Shown here in pieces: positions 49,764 to 58,488 of a stretch of 64,000 nucleotides of DNA. A model generated the notes under the pieces. It was not told where the DNA came from. It saw nothing but the letters and a program-made list of their open reading frames with translations, and made no database searches. Source of the DNA: Frigidibacter sp037095735. Lineage in GTDB: Bacteria; Pseudomonadota; Alphaproteobacteria; Rhodobacterales; Rhodobacteraceae. A program made the position numbers and the translations under genes. The first letter of the stretch is position 1; each line of letters opens with the position of its first letter. Location: the NCBI RefSeq assembly GCF_037095735.1, contig NZ_JBAWKD010000008.1:1-64000 (forward strand). Reading direction: 5' to 3'.

Positions 49764-50114
49764 TCAGATCTCGATCTTCTTGACGGCCGTCGCGACGTCG
49801 CCGGTGTTCGGGGTGTTGCGCGGCTCGATGATCATCAGATGCACCTCGTCGGCGGCCATCGGGCAATGCTCGACGCCCGCGGGCACCACGAACATCTCGC
49901 CCGCACCCAGCGTCACGTCGCCCTCGCGCATCTGGATCGTCATGGTCCCCTTCAGGACCAGGAACAGGTCGTCGGTGTCGTCATGGGAATGCCAGACGAA
50001 CTCGCCCTGCGCCTTCACGACCATCACGTCGTTGCCGTTGTACTGAGCGACGATCTTCGGCGACCAGTGCTCGGAGAAGGTCGAAAGCTTCTCGGCCAGA
50101 TTGACGGGCTTCAT
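49764..50114 (-). CDS. Cupin-domain protein inserted in pheST
   Basis: 116-residue single-domain cupin. Metal motif 1 reads FVWHSHDDTDDLFLVLKG, where the usual Glu is replaced by Asp; motif 2 is VPAGVEHCPMA with its His. Three His plus one acid could bind a metal. Substrate unknown. It overlaps the pheS stop by 4 nt (ATGA) and ends 1 nt before pheT, so all three are translated from one mRNA. No direct link to tRNA charging is evident. Confidence 0.85.
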   Translation of the reverse strand: MKPVNLAEKLSTFSEHWSPKIVAQYNGNDVMVVKAQGEFVWHSHDDTDDLFLVLKGTMTIQMREGDVTLGAGEMFVVPAGVEHCPMAADEVHLMIIEPRNTPNTGDVATAVKKIEI

Positions 50115-51190
50115 GCCGATACCCCGCCGAAGACGGTCGGCACATCAAGCGGCGTGAAGCCGTAGTGCTTGAGCCACCGCAGGTCGCTCTCGAAGAAGGC
50201 GCGCAGGTCGGGGATGCCGTATTTCAGCATCGCCATCCGGTCGATGCCCATGCCGAAGGCAAAGCCCTGCCACTCGGCCGGGTCGACATTCGCCGCCGCC
50301 AGCACCTTGGGGTGCACCATGCCCGAGCCCAGAACCTCCATCCAGCCGTCGCCCTCGCCGATGCGCAGCTGGCCATCGACCCAGGAACACTGGATGTCGA
50401 CCTCGGCCGAGGGCTCAGTGAAGGGGAAGTGCGAGGCGCGGAAGCGCGTCTTCACCTTCACGCCGAAATAGGCGGTGAAGAATTCTTCCAGCACCCATTT
50501 CAGGTTCGCCATCGAGATATCCTTGCCGATGGCGAGGCCCTCGATCTGGTGGAACATCGGCGTATGGGTCTGGTCCATGTCCATGCGGTAGACGCGGCCC
50601 GGGGCGATGACGCGGATCGGCGCGCCCTGTTCGGTCATCGCGCGGATCTGCACCGGCGAGGTGTGGGTGCGCAGGACATGCGGCGGGCGGTTGTCGCCCT
50701 CGGCCCGCGCCATGAAGAAGGTGTCGTGTTCCTGCCGGGCGGGGTGTTCCGGCGGGATGTTGAGGGCGTCGAAGTTGAACCAGTCGCTTTCGACCTGCGG
50801 GCCTTCGGCCACGGCGAAGCCCATGTCGGCGAAGATCGCGGTCACCTCGTCCATCACCCGGCTGACGGGGTGGATCGTGCCCATGCGACGGGGGCGGCCC
50901 GGCAGGGTGACGTCGAGCCACTCGGCCTTCAGGCGTTCATCCAGCGCGGCATCGGCCAGCGCCGCCTTCTTGGCGCGCAGCGCCGCGTCGATCTCGTCCT
51001 TCAGGCGGTTCAGCGCGGCGCCGGTGGTCTGGCGCTCTTCGGGGCTCATCCTGCCCAGCTCGCGCATCATCAGGCTGATCTCGCCCTTCTTGCCCAGCGC
51101 CGCCAGCCGCAGCTCTTCCAGCGCACCCTCGTCGCCCGCGCCCGAGACGCCTTCCAGATATTTGGCCTTCAGCGCGTCGAGCCCGTCCAT
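50111..51190 (-). CDS. pheS: Phenylalanyl-tRNA synthetase alpha subunit
   Basis: Catalytic chain activating phenylalanine. 359 residues from ATG 51190 (GAGGA 8 nt upstream); the frame continues 13 codons further upstream but lacks context. An N-terminal coiled-coil arm (about 1-90), class II motif 2 area THTSPVQIRAM and FRASHFPFTEPSAEV, and motif 3 GFAFGMGIDRMAML are visible. First gene of pheS-cupin-pheT. Confidence 0.97.
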   Translation of the reverse strand: MDGLDALKAKYLEGVSGAGDEGALEELRLAALGKKGEISLMMRELGRMSPEERQTTGAALNRLKDEIDAALRAKKAALADAALDERLKAEWLDVTLPGRPRRMGTIHPVSRVMDEVTAIFADMGFAVAEGPQVESDWFNFDALNIPPEHPARQEHDTFFMARAEGDNRPPHVLRTHTSPVQIRAMTEQGAPIRVIAPGRVYRMDMDQTHTPMFHQIEGLAIGKDISMANLKWVLEEFFTAYFGVKVKTRFRASHFPFTEPSAEVDIQCSWVDGQLRIGEGDGWMEVLGSGMVHPKVLAAANVDPAEWQGFAFGMGIDRMAMLKYGIPDLRAFFESDLRWLKHYGFTPLDVPTVFGGVSA

Positions 51191-51211
51191 GATCCGCGTC
51201 CTCAAAGAATT

Positions 51212-51240
51212 GCGCGCCCCTGCTAGCAAGCGGGGCGCGC
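51212..51240 (-). terminator. GC hairpin between the symporter gene and pheS
   Basis: GCGCGCCCC (51212-51220) and GGGGCGCGC (51232-51240) form a 9-bp stem with an 11-nt loop, 32 nt after the symporter stop and 22 nt before the pheS ATG. No U-run follows. It may end the symporter transcript, or be part of a pheS leader; no Phe-rich leader peptide is visible. Confidence 0.5.
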
Positions 51241-51271
51241 GAAGTCAAAGCGGCGTGGCGTTGGGCGCGCC

Positions 51272-52684
51272 TTACTTCCAGATCGTCGGGTCGACGCCCT
51301 TCGCCAGACCCGGGTGATCCGACAGGTGGAAGCGCGGCTGCTTGCCGATCAGGCGCTGGTTCAGATAGCTGCGCGTCACCGCCGCGACCGTGCCCGACAG
51401 CGCCACGATCGCGATCAGGTTGATCGTCGCCATCAGCCCCATCGCCGCATCGGCGAAGTTGAAGACGGTCGCGACCGCCTGCATCGCGCCCCAGACCACC
51501 ATCAGCAGCGCCACGGCCCGCAGCACCGAGAGCCCGGCCTTGTTGCCGAGGCCCAGGAAGTCCATCGCGTTCTCGGCATAGGCGTAGTTGCCGATGATCG
51601 AGGTGAAGGCGAAGAAGAAGATCGCCACCGCGATGAAGATGTCGCCGAAGCTGCCGAAGTGGTGCTCCAGCGCGGACTGGGTCAGCGCGGTGCCGGTGAT
51701 GCCCGAGCCCGGCTCGACCACGCCCGACAGCAGGATCATGATCGCCGTCGCGGTGCAGACCAGCAGCGTGTCGATGAAGACCCCCAGCGCCTGCACGAAG
51801 CCCTGGCTCGAGGGGTGGTGCGGATCGGGGGTGGCCACGGCGGCGATGTTCGGGGCCGAGCCCATGCCCGCCTCGTTCGAGAAGAGCCCGCGCTTGATGC
51901 CGTTCATCGCCGCGGCGGCGATCCCCCCCGCGATGCCGCCCGCGGCCTGCCCAAGCCCGAAGGCGCCGCCGACGATCTGGCCCAGCACCGCCGGCACCTC
52001 GGTGATGTTCAGCGCCAGCACCACGATCGCCAGCAGCAGGTAGATCCCGGCCATGAACGGCACCACGATCTCGGCCACGCGGGCGATCTGCGGGATGCCG
52101 CCGAAGATGATGATCGCGGTCAGCACCGCAAGGCCAAGGCCCACGGCCAGTTTCGGCACGCCGAAGGCGCCCTCGAAGGCCTCGGCGATCGAGTTCGCCT
52201 GCACCGCGTTGAACACCAGACCGAAGGCGATGATCAGGCAGACCGAGAACACCGCCCCCAGCCAGGGCATCCCCAGCCCGCGCGCGATATAGAAGGCGGG
52301 ACCGCCGCGATACATCCCGCCCGCGCCGTGGGTCTTGTAGAGCTGCGCGAGCGTGCTTTCGGCATAGGCCGTGGCCATGCCCACCAGCGCGACCATCCAC
52401 ATCCAGAAAACCGCCCCCGGGCCGCCAAGGTAGATCGCCACCGCGACGCCGGCGATGTTGCCGGTGCCGACGCGGCTGGCGAGGCTGACGGTCAGCGCCT
52501 GCAGCGGCGAGATGCCGTTCTTGTCACTTTCGCCAGAGCCCATCACGCAGCAAAACATCTCGGGGAAGTGGCGGAACTGCAGGAAGCCGAGGCGAATCGT
52601 GAAGTACAGCCCGACGGCAAGCAGGCCGTAGATCAGGACATAGCCCCAGAAGATCGTGTTCAGGAAATCGATGATCGGGTCCAT
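51272..52684 (-). CDS. Alanine/glycine:cation symporter (AGCS family)
   Basis: Sodium-coupled uptake of alanine or glycine. 470 residues from ATG 52684, with 10-11 transmembrane helices. AGCS signatures: GNIAGVAVAIYLGGPGAVFWMW near residue 90, FSNEAGMGSAPNIAA, and NYAYAENAMDF. A GAGGCCCC stretch precedes the ATG. Divergent from a MarR/MFS pair; it lies upstream of pheS in the same direction, separated by a hairpin. Confidence 0.93.
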   Translation of the reverse strand: MDPIIDFLNTIFWGYVLIYGLLAVGLYFTIRLGFLQFRHFPEMFCCVMGSGESDKNGISPLQALTVSLASRVGTGNIAGVAVAIYLGGPGAVFWMWMVALVGMATAYAESTLAQLYKTHGAGGMYRGGPAFYIARGLGMPWLGAVFSVCLIIAFGLVFNAVQANSIAEAFEGAFGVPKLAVGLGLAVLTAIIIFGGIPQIARVAEIVVPFMAGIYLLLAIVVLALNITEVPAVLGQIVGGAFGLGQAAGGIAGGIAAAAMNGIKRGLFSNEAGMGSAPNIAAVATPDPHHPSSQGFVQALGVFIDTLLVCTATAIMILLSGVVEPGSGITGTALTQSALEHHFGSFGDIFIAVAIFFFAFTSIIGNYAYAENAMDFLGLGNKAGLSVLRAVALLMVVWGAMQAVATVFNFADAAMGLMATINLIAIVALSGTVAAVTRSYLNQRLIGKQPRFHLSDHPGLAKGVDPTIWK

Positions 52685-52840
52685 ACGGGGCCTCGCTGCA
52701 AATTGATGCGTCGGCACCAACCTGCCAAGGGACGATCGGTTCGGAAAGACTTTTCCAAAAGGTATCAATTGCCGAAGGGTCGTTGCCTTGCCTGCGGCGC
52801 CGCCCTAACATTGTTGGCACTGCAACCGATCGGGAGCCAG

Positions 52841-53296
52841 ATGCCGACTCCGCACGAACGACTGGGCCGTCGCCTCCAGCACTCGGCCCGCGCATGGCGC
52901 AGGGCCGTGAACGCCAAGCTTGCACCGCTCGACCTCACCGAGGCGACCTGGCTGCCGCTTCTTTACCTTCACCGCGCCGAACGCCCCGTGCGTCAGGTCG
53001 ACCTTGCCGAGTTCCTGTCGCTGGACCGGTCCTCGGTGGTGCGCCTCGTCGACACGCTCGAAGGGGCGGGGCTGGTGAAGCGCAGCGAGGATCCGCTGGA
53101 CCGCCGCGCCAAGCGCCTGACCCTGCAGGAAGCCGCGCTTCCGATCGTCAAGCTGGCCGAATCCGCGGCGACCGAGGTGCGCGAGCACGTGCTGGACGGG
53201 CTCACCGCGCTCGACATCGATCTGGCGAACCGGGTGCTCGAACATATCCTCGACCGGCTGCCCTCGATCCCCGACGACCCGATGGACAGGGTCTGA
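52841..53296 (+). CDS. MarR-family transcriptional regulator
   Basis: 151 residues with the MarR winged helix: LDLTEATWLPLLYL, RQVDLAEFLSLDRSSVVRLVDTLE (recognition helix), and wing residues RSEDPLDRRAKRLTL. ATG 52841 follows CGGGAG; the frame is open far upstream only because of GC content. It lies 3 nt before an MFS drug-exporter gene, the common MarR-pump pairing, so it probably represses that pump and responds to an aromatic or drug-like ligand. Confidence 0.9.
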   Translation: MPTPHERLGRRLQHSARAWRRAVNAKLAPLDLTEATWLPLLYLHRAERPVRQVDLAEFLSLDRSSVVRLVDTLEGAGLVKRSEDPLDRRAKRLTLQEAALPIVKLAESAATEVREHVLDGLTALDIDLANRVLEHILDRLPSIPDDPMDRV

Positions 53297-53299
53297 CCC

Positions 53300-54505
53300 A
53301 TGGCCGTCGGGGCGGATGCCACTTTCCCCCTGACGGGACCGCCCCGCCGCCTGCCCCTTTGGAGCCTGGTTCTGATCAGCTTCTCTGGCACGCTGGGAAT
53401 GCACATCTTCATTCCCGCCCTGCCGCTGGCCGGCGCCGAGCTTGGCGCCGGTGCGGGCGGGATGCAGATGACGATCTCGCTCTACATCCTCGGGCTGGCC
53501 GTCGGGCAACTGCTCTATGGCCCGGTGTCAGACCGCTACGGACGGCGGCCACCGCTGCTGGCGGGCCTCGCGCTCTATGCCGCGGCCGGGATCCTTGCCG
53601 CCTCGGCGCAGGGGCTGCCGGCGCTGGTCGCGGCACGGGTGTTTCAGGCCCTTGGCGGCTGCGCGGGTCTGGTGCTGGCCCGCGCCATGGTCCGCGACAT
53701 CGCCCCGCCGCGCGAGGCGGCCGGGCAACTGGCCGCGCTGAACATGATCGTGGCCATCGGCCCGGCGCTGGCGCCGCTGGCCGGCGGACTGCTGGCCAGC
53801 CTGCTGGGATGGCGGTCGATCTTCGGCTTCCTTTCGGCGCTCGGCGTGCTGTGCATGGCCGTCGCGCTCTGGGTCATCCCCGAAACGCATCGCGGCGCCC
53901 GCGTGACCGGGCTTCTGGGCGCGAACCGCGCGCTGATCGGCGATCCCGCTTTCCGGCTGCTGGCGCTTGGCGGCTCCTGCGCGACGACCTCGCTCTACGC
54001 CATCGTCGCCACCGCGCCCTTCGTGCTCACCCACCGTCTGGGGTTCGAGCCCGGGGTGCTGGGGCTTGCCCTCGGCATCGTCATCCTCGGGGTGACCTCG
54101 GGCAGCCTCGCGGCGCGCAGGCTGCTGCGACGGGTCGCGATGCCGCGGATGCTGGTCCTGGCGACGCTGGGGGCCACGACGGCCGCCCTCCTTGCGCTGG
54201 GGCTGGCAGCCTTCGCCCCGATGACGCTCGCGCTCTACCTCGCGCCGCTCTTCGCCTATACCTTCTGCGCAGGCCTCACGAGCCCGGTCGCCGCGACCTC
54301 GGCGCTCAGCGTCAGGCCAGACCTCGCCGGCGCGGCCTCGGGGCTGTACGGCTTCGCACAGATGGGCTTCGGAGCGCTGGCCTCGGCCGTGGCCGGGCTG
54401 GGCGCGGATCCGGCGGTCTCGGCCGCGCTGTTCCTCGTCGCCTCGGCGCTGACGGCGCAGATCTGCTTCCGGCAGGTGATCCGCAGCGGCCGGATGCCGG
54501 ACTGA
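53300..54505 (+). CDS. Bcr/CflA-type MFS efflux transporter
   Basis: 401 residues with 12 transmembrane helices. MFS motif A reads GPVSDRYGRRPPLL after helix 2; the Bcr/CflA-type D1 region LGMHIFIPALPLAGAEL is in helix 1. The family exports bicyclomycin, chloramphenicol, cysteine or other small molecules; the substrate is unknown. Co-transcribed with the MarR gene (3-nt gap). Confidence 0.92.
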   Translation: MAVGADATFPLTGPPRRLPLWSLVLISFSGTLGMHIFIPALPLAGAELGAGAGGMQMTISLYILGLAVGQLLYGPVSDRYGRRPPLLAGLALYAAAGILAASAQGLPALVAARVFQALGGCAGLVLARAMVRDIAPPREAAGQLAALNMIVAIGPALAPLAGGLLASLLGWRSIFGFLSALGVLCMAVALWVIPETHRGARVTGLLGANRALIGDPAFRLLALGGSCATTSLYAIVATAPFVLTHRLGFEPGVLGLALGIVILGVTSGSLAARRLLRRVAMPRMLVLATLGATTAALLALGLAAFAPMTLALYLAPLFAYTFCAGLTSPVAATSALSVRPDLAGAASGLYGFAQMGFGALASAVAGLGADPAVSAALFLVASALTAQICFRQVIRSGRMPD

Positions 54506-54531
54506 TACCACAGCCGCAGACCTGAAAGGGA

Positions 54532-54559
54532 AAGGGCCCCGCGTCGCCGCGGGGCCCTT
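54532..54559. terminator. Bidirectional terminator between MFS and rplT
   Basis: AAGGGCCCCGCG (54532-54543) and CGCGGGGCCCTT (54548-54559) form a perfect 12-bp stem with a 4-nt loop, flanked by A-rich and pyrimidine-rich ends, between two convergent genes. Confidence 0.85.
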
Positions 54560-54581
54560 CCCTATCGTTGATCCGGTCGGA

Positions 54582-54953
54582 TCAGGCGGCAGCCGGAACG
54601 GCGGCGCGGGCCTTCTCGACGATGCCGGCGAAGACCGACGGCTCGTGCACGGCCAGATCGGCCAGAACCTTGCGGTCCACTTCGATCCCGGCGACGGCCA
54701 GCGCGTTGATGAAGCGCGAATAGGTCATCGTCGCATCGATCTCGCGGACGGCGGCGTTGATCCGCTGGATCCACAGGGCGCGGAAGTTGCGCTTGCGGGC
54801 CTTGCGGTCACGCGTCGCGTACTGTTGCGCCTTGTCGACCGCCTGCGTGGCGGTGCGGAAGTTGCGGCTGCGGGCGCTGTAGTAGCCCTTCGCGGCCTTG
54901 ATTACCTTGCGGTGACGGGCGTGGGTCACCTTGCCGGACTTGACGCGTGCCAT
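54582..54953 (-). CDS. rplT: 50S ribosomal protein L20
   Basis: 123 residues, bL20. MARVKSGKVTHARHRKVIKAAKGYYSARSRNF-type start, RDRKARKRNFRALWIQRINAA and SRFINALAVAGIEVDRKVLADLA are diagnostic. It binds 23S rRNA early in assembly and often autoregulates its operon. Follows rpmI by 16 nt; infC is not next to it here. Confidence 0.97.
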   Translation of the reverse strand: MARVKSGKVTHARHRKVIKAAKGYYSARSRNFRTATQAVDKAQQYATRDRKARKRNFRALWIQRINAAVREIDATMTYSRFINALAVAGIEVDRKVLADLAVHEPSVFAGIVEKARAAVPAAA

Positions 54954-54969
54954 ATCTCAGCTCTCCCGT

Positions 54970-55170
54970 TCAGCGGTTGTAGGGCATGTATTTCTTGACG
55001 ATCTTCGCGTCCGACTCGGACAGGATCATCGTCCCGGTCACGTCGCGGATGAATTTCGTCGAGCGCTTGATCATGCCGTGCCGCTTGCCGGCCGGGCCCG
55101 CCTTGACCTTGCCGGTCGCGGTGAACGAGAACCGCTTCTTGGCAGCGGACTTCGTCTTCATCTTGGGCAT
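54970..55170 (-). CDS. rpmI: 50S ribosomal protein L35
   Basis: 66 residues, bL35: MPKMKTKSAAKKRFSFT, KRHGMIKRSTKFIRD and the C-terminal KYMPYNR. ATG 55170 follows GGAGATGGAA; the longer frame upstream is not used. A promoter candidate lies 80-108 nt upstream. Confidence 0.97.
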   Translation of the reverse strand: MPKMKTKSAAKKRFSFTATGKVKAGPAGKRHGMIKRSTKFIRDVTGTMILSESDAKIVKKYMPYNR

Positions 55171-55249
55171 TTCCATCTCCTCTTGCGAGTTGTCATGCGC
55201 ACGACTCGGCAATGCCACATCGGCCGGCCGTGCGAGGTTCGAGCCGCGG

Positions 55250-55278
55250 CCTATAGACGGCTTCCGGGTGTTGCGCAA
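55250..55278 (-). promoter_or_regulatory. Candidate rpmI-rplT promoter
   Basis: On the minus strand TTGCGC (55278-55273) and TATAGG (55255-55250) are separated by 17 nt, giving a 5' leader of about 75 nt before rpmI. Confidence 0.55.
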
Positions 55279-55317
55279 GGGGCCGAGCCTGCCACGGGCC
55301 GGAAAATCCCTGCCCCG

Positions 55318-55542
55318 TCAGTGGATGATGTCGGCCACGACGCCCAGGAAAACATGCGGCAGTTCGGCCAACAGGTAACCGCCAGGATGCGCGACCCAGG
55401 CGGCGGCCATGATCCCGCCGCCGACCAGCAGCGCGACCAGCGCGGCCCAGGGCCTGCGGCCATCGGACCAGGCGCTGACCGCGGCCGGAAGGCCGAGCGC
55501 GGCGATCACCGCGCCCAGCACGAGGATGTGGTCAGCATCCAC
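55318..55542 (-). CDS. Small two-helix membrane protein downstream of pyk
   Basis: 74 residues with two transmembrane helices (about 5-22 and 33-52) and a hydrophobic C-terminal segment HVFLGVVADIIH. No family recognised. It begins 48 nt after the pyk stop in the same direction, so it is probably read through from pyk. Confidence 0.65.
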   Translation of the reverse strand: MDADHILVLGAVIAALGLPAAVSAWSDGRRPWAALVALLVGGGIMAAAWVAHPGGYLLAELPHVFLGVVADIIH

Positions 55543-55590
55543 CGGCGTCGCCGGGGCCGGACTGCCAGAGCGGGCGGCCCCGGGCCCCGG

Positions 55591-57039
55591 TCATTCGGGA
55601 TCGGTGCGGTAGATCAGGCGCTCGTCGCAGGGGGCCACGCGCAGGATATTCGTGGTGCCCTGCACGTTGAACGGCACGCCCGCAACCAGCACGATCGACT
55701 CCTCTTCACGCGCGAAACCGTGCTGCACCGCGGTACGAACTGCGCCAACGACCGCGCCCTTGAAGCGGTCGGCCGCCTCGCAATAGGCGACATGCACACC
55801 CCAGGTCAGGCAGAGCTTGCGCAGCACCGAAGTGTTGGGCGTCAGCGCCAGGATCGGAACCCGCGGCCGCTCGCGCGCGACGAGGTTCACGGTCTTGCCG
55901 GTCTCGGTGTAGCAGCAGATCGCGCGGATCTGGGCGCTGGTCTCGGCCAGTTCGCGCGCCGCGCCGACGATGCCCTCGGCGATGGTGCGCCGCTCGATCT
56001 TGCGGCTGGCCTCGATCACCTGACGGTAGGTCGCGTCCTCCTCGACCGAACGGGCGACGTTGTCCATCGTCGTCACCGCCTCGATCGGGTAGCGGCCGGC
56101 GGCGCTTTCGGCCGACAGCATCACCGCATCGGCGCCCTCGTACATCGCGCCCGCGACGTCCGAGACCTCGGCCCGCGTCGGCATCGGGCTTTCGATCATC
56201 GATTCCAGCATCTGGGTCGCGACGATCACCGGCTTGCCGGCGGCGCGGCACTTGCGGACCAGCCGCTTCTGGATCGGCGGCACCGAATAGACCGGCATCT
56301 CGACGCCCAGATCCCCGCGCGCCACCATGATCCCGTCCGAAACCTCGAGGATCTTATCGAAGCTGTTGAGCGCGGCCGGCTTCTCGATCTTGGACAGGAT
56401 CGAGGCGCGGCCCTTGGCCAGCTCGCGCGCCTCGAGCACGTCCTCGGGACGCTGGACGAAGCTCAGCGCCAGCCAGTCGACGCCAAGCTGGCAGGCGAAT
56501 TCAAGATCCGAGCGGTCCTTCTCGGACAGCGCGGCCAGTGGCAGCACCACGTCGGGCACGTTCACGCCCTTGCGGTTCGAGATCGTGCCCGGGATCTTCA
56601 CCGTGCAGTCGGCGAAGTCGGGGCCGCAGCTCTCGACCTTCATCCGGATCTTGCCGTCGTTGATCAGCAGGGTCGATCCGGGCTGCAGCGCCGCGAAGAT
56701 CTCGGGGTGCGGCAGGCAGCAGCGGGTCGCGTCACCCGGCTTCTGGTCCAGATCGAAGCGGAAGGCCTGCCCCTCTTCGAGATCCTCCGAGCCATGGGTG
56801 AAGGTGCCGGTGCGCAGCTTCGGGCCCTGCAGGTCGGCCAGAACCGCGATGGGGCGGCCGGTCTCCTGCTCGGCGCGGCGGATGTTGTCGAAGCGCGCGC
56901 GCTGCTCATCCTGGGTGCCATGGCTCATGTTCAGGCGGAACACATCGGCCCCCGCCTTGAACAAAGCCAGAATCGTTTCGTAATCGCTCGAAGCCGGACC
57001 CAGCGTGGCCACGATCTTTACATTCCGAAGGCGTCTCAT
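55591..57039 (-). CDS. pyk: Pyruvate kinase
   Basis: Last glycolytic step, phosphoenolpyruvate plus ADP to pyruvate plus ATP. 482 residues from ATG 57039 (GAGGCAGCA upstream). MRRLRNVKIVATLGPAS start, VFRLNMSHG, ADLQGPKLRTGTF, the active-site Lys loop ILSKIEKPAAL, GDLGVEMP and VIVATQMLESMI. The frame extends well upstream across the divergent gene but that part is not coding. Confidence 0.97.
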   Translation of the reverse strand: MRRLRNVKIVATLGPASSDYETILALFKAGADVFRLNMSHGTQDEQRARFDNIRRAEQETGRPIAVLADLQGPKLRTGTFTHGSEDLEEGQAFRFDLDQKPGDATRCCLPHPEIFAALQPGSTLLINDGKIRMKVESCGPDFADCTVKIPGTISNRKGVNVPDVVLPLAALSEKDRSDLEFACQLGVDWLALSFVQRPEDVLEARELAKGRASILSKIEKPAALNSFDKILEVSDGIMVARGDLGVEMPVYSVPPIQKRLVRKCRAAGKPVIVATQMLESMIESPMPTRAEVSDVAGAMYEGADAVMLSAESAAGRYPIEAVTTMDNVARSVEEDATYRQVIEASRKIERRTIAEGIVGAARELAETSAQIRAICCYTETGKTVNLVARERPRVPILALTPNTSVLRKLCLTWGVHVAYCEAADRFKGAVVGAVRTAVQHGFAREEESIVLVAGVPFNVQGTTNILRVAPCDERLIYRTDPE

Positions 57040-57168
57040 TGCTGCCTCGTTCCTTGTCGGTGTCGTCGTTTTCGGTGGGCCGCGCCCTTGATGGCGGAAT
57101 TTCCGCCCCCCCGCAACTGGCCCCCGGCCGTTGATCGGCCTAAACAGAGCGTGAAACGGAAATGCGAC

Positions 57169-57930
57169 ATGTCCCTGCACGAAATTCAGCCTGATGGCCC
57201 CGCCTTCGAGATCGTCGGACCCACCCGCCCCTCGCGCTGGCTGGTGACCTGCGACCACGCCACCAACATCGTCCCGCGCTCGGTCGGCCACGGCTCGCTC
57301 GGCATCGCCGAGGCCGACATGGCCCGCCACATCGCCTTCGACCCCGGCGCCGCGGGCGTCACGCGGGAACTGGCGGTGATACTCGACGCGCCGGCGATCC
57401 TGACCCGCTTCTCGCGGCTGGTGATCGACCCGAACCGCGGCGAAGACGATCCGACGCTGGTGATGAAGCTCTACGACGGCACGATCATCCCCGCGAACCG
57501 CACTGTCGGCGCAGCCGAGACCGAGCGGCGGCTGAACGCCTTCCACCGCCCCTACCACCGCGCCTACGAAGACCTGGCCGCGCGCCGCCCCGACACGGTG
57601 ATCTGCGCGATCCACAGCTTCACCCGCTGCCTACGCGGCCGCGCCACGCGCCCTTGGGAGATCGGCATCCTCTATTCCCACCGCGACGAGCGGCTGGCGA
57701 AGCCGCTGATCGCCGCGCTGGCCGCCACCGGACTGACGGTTGGCGACAACGAGCCCTATTCGGGCCATCTCGACGGCGACGCGATCGACCGGCACGCGCT
57801 GACGCCGGGCCGGCCGAACGTGCTGATCGAGTTGCGCAACGACCTGATCGCGACCGAGGCCGCGCAGCGCGACTGGGCCGCGCGGCTCGCCGGCCCGCTC
57901 GAGTCGGTGCTGGCGCAGAGCGGCCTCTGA
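57169..57930 (+). CDS. N-formylglutamate amidohydrolase family protein
   Basis: 253-residue zinc hydrolase of the HutG-like N-formylglutamate amidohydrolase family. VTCDHATNIVPRSVG, DPGAAGVTRELA, SRLVIDPNRGEDDPTL and VICAIHSFTR are the conserved stretches, with His and Asp residues for the metal. No histidine-utilisation genes surround it, so the substrate may be another formylated or acylated amino acid. It is divergent from pyk; DUF1244 follows after 62 nt. Confidence 0.9.
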   Translation: MSLHEIQPDGPAFEIVGPTRPSRWLVTCDHATNIVPRSVGHGSLGIAEADMARHIAFDPGAAGVTRELAVILDAPAILTRFSRLVIDPNRGEDDPTLVMKLYDGTIIPANRTVGAAETERRLNAFHRPYHRAYEDLAARRPDTVICAIHSFTRCLRGRATRPWEIGILYSHRDERLAKPLIAALAATGLTVGDNEPYSGHLDGDAIDRHALTPGRPNVLIELRNDLIATEAAQRDWAARLAGPLESVLAQSGL

Positions 57931-57992
57931 CCTCATATCGGACCCCATATCGGGGCGACACCCAGCCGCCCCGGCGACAGAAAGGCAGACCG

Positions 57993-58304
57993 ATGGACGA
58001 CGCGACCCGCACCGAGCTTGAAGCCGCCGCCTTCCGCGCGCTGCGCGAGCACCTGATGGAAAAGCGCCCCGAGGTGCAGAACATCGACCTGATGAACCTC
58101 GCCGGGTTCTGCCGCAACTGCCTGTCGCGCTGGTATCAGGAAGCCGCCAACGCCCGCGGCATCGAGATGGGCAAGGACGAGGCGCGCGAGATCTTCTACG
58201 GCATGCCCTATGACGCGTGGCGCGCTCAGAACCAGACCGAGGCGGATGCCGCCAAGACGGCCGCCTTCGAGGTCGCCTTCCGCGAGAACGTCGGCAAGTC
58301 CTGA
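57993..58304 (+). CDS. DUF1244 family protein
   Basis: 103 residues of the small helical DUF1244 family, common in alphaproteobacteria. The hallmark NLAGFCRNCLSRWYQEAA includes two Cys three residues apart; GIEMGKDEAREIFYGMPYDAW follows. Biochemical function unknown. ATG 57993 fits family length. Downstream of the amidohydrolase gene in what is often a conserved neighbourhood with pyk. Confidence 0.9.
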   Translation: MDDATRTELEAAAFRALREHLMEKRPEVQNIDLMNLAGFCRNCLSRWYQEAANARGIEMGKDEAREIFYGMPYDAWRAQNQTEADAAKTAAFEVAFRENVGKS

Positions 58305-58370
58305 CCGCGATCGGCGGCGTCTTGCCGAAAAAGCGTCAACACTGCGACCTCGGGCGCCCCGATTGTGTCT

Positions 58371-58440
58371 CAACCCTTAATTGTGCTGCGGTGACTTCCC
58401 GCTTTCGCCAAGATCTTGCCGCAATTCAACCAGAGGGTTG
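58371..58440 (+). promoter_or_regulatory. Long imperfect hairpin in a 5' region
   Basis: CAACCCT (58371-58377) pairs with AGGGTTG (58434-58440) and AATTG (58379-58383) with CAATT (58422-58426), enclosing about 38 nt. It ends 48 nt before the start of the following unknown gene and could be a structured mRNA leader or a regulator site. Confidence 0.35.
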
Positions 58441-58488
58441 TCTCAAAGCCGGCCGCCAGTGCCGAAAACCAACCCGCGGGGGTCACCT

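Noticed and set aside
51212..51240. Attenuator with Phe leader peptide before pheS
   Set aside because: The hairpin is real, but no Phe-rich short frame precedes it and no alternative stem is visible, so it is listed only as a hairpin.
54931..57168. Upstream extension of the amidohydrolase frame (999 codons) across pyk and rpmI
   Set aside because: It runs antisense through three clear genes; the family N-terminus begins at 57169.
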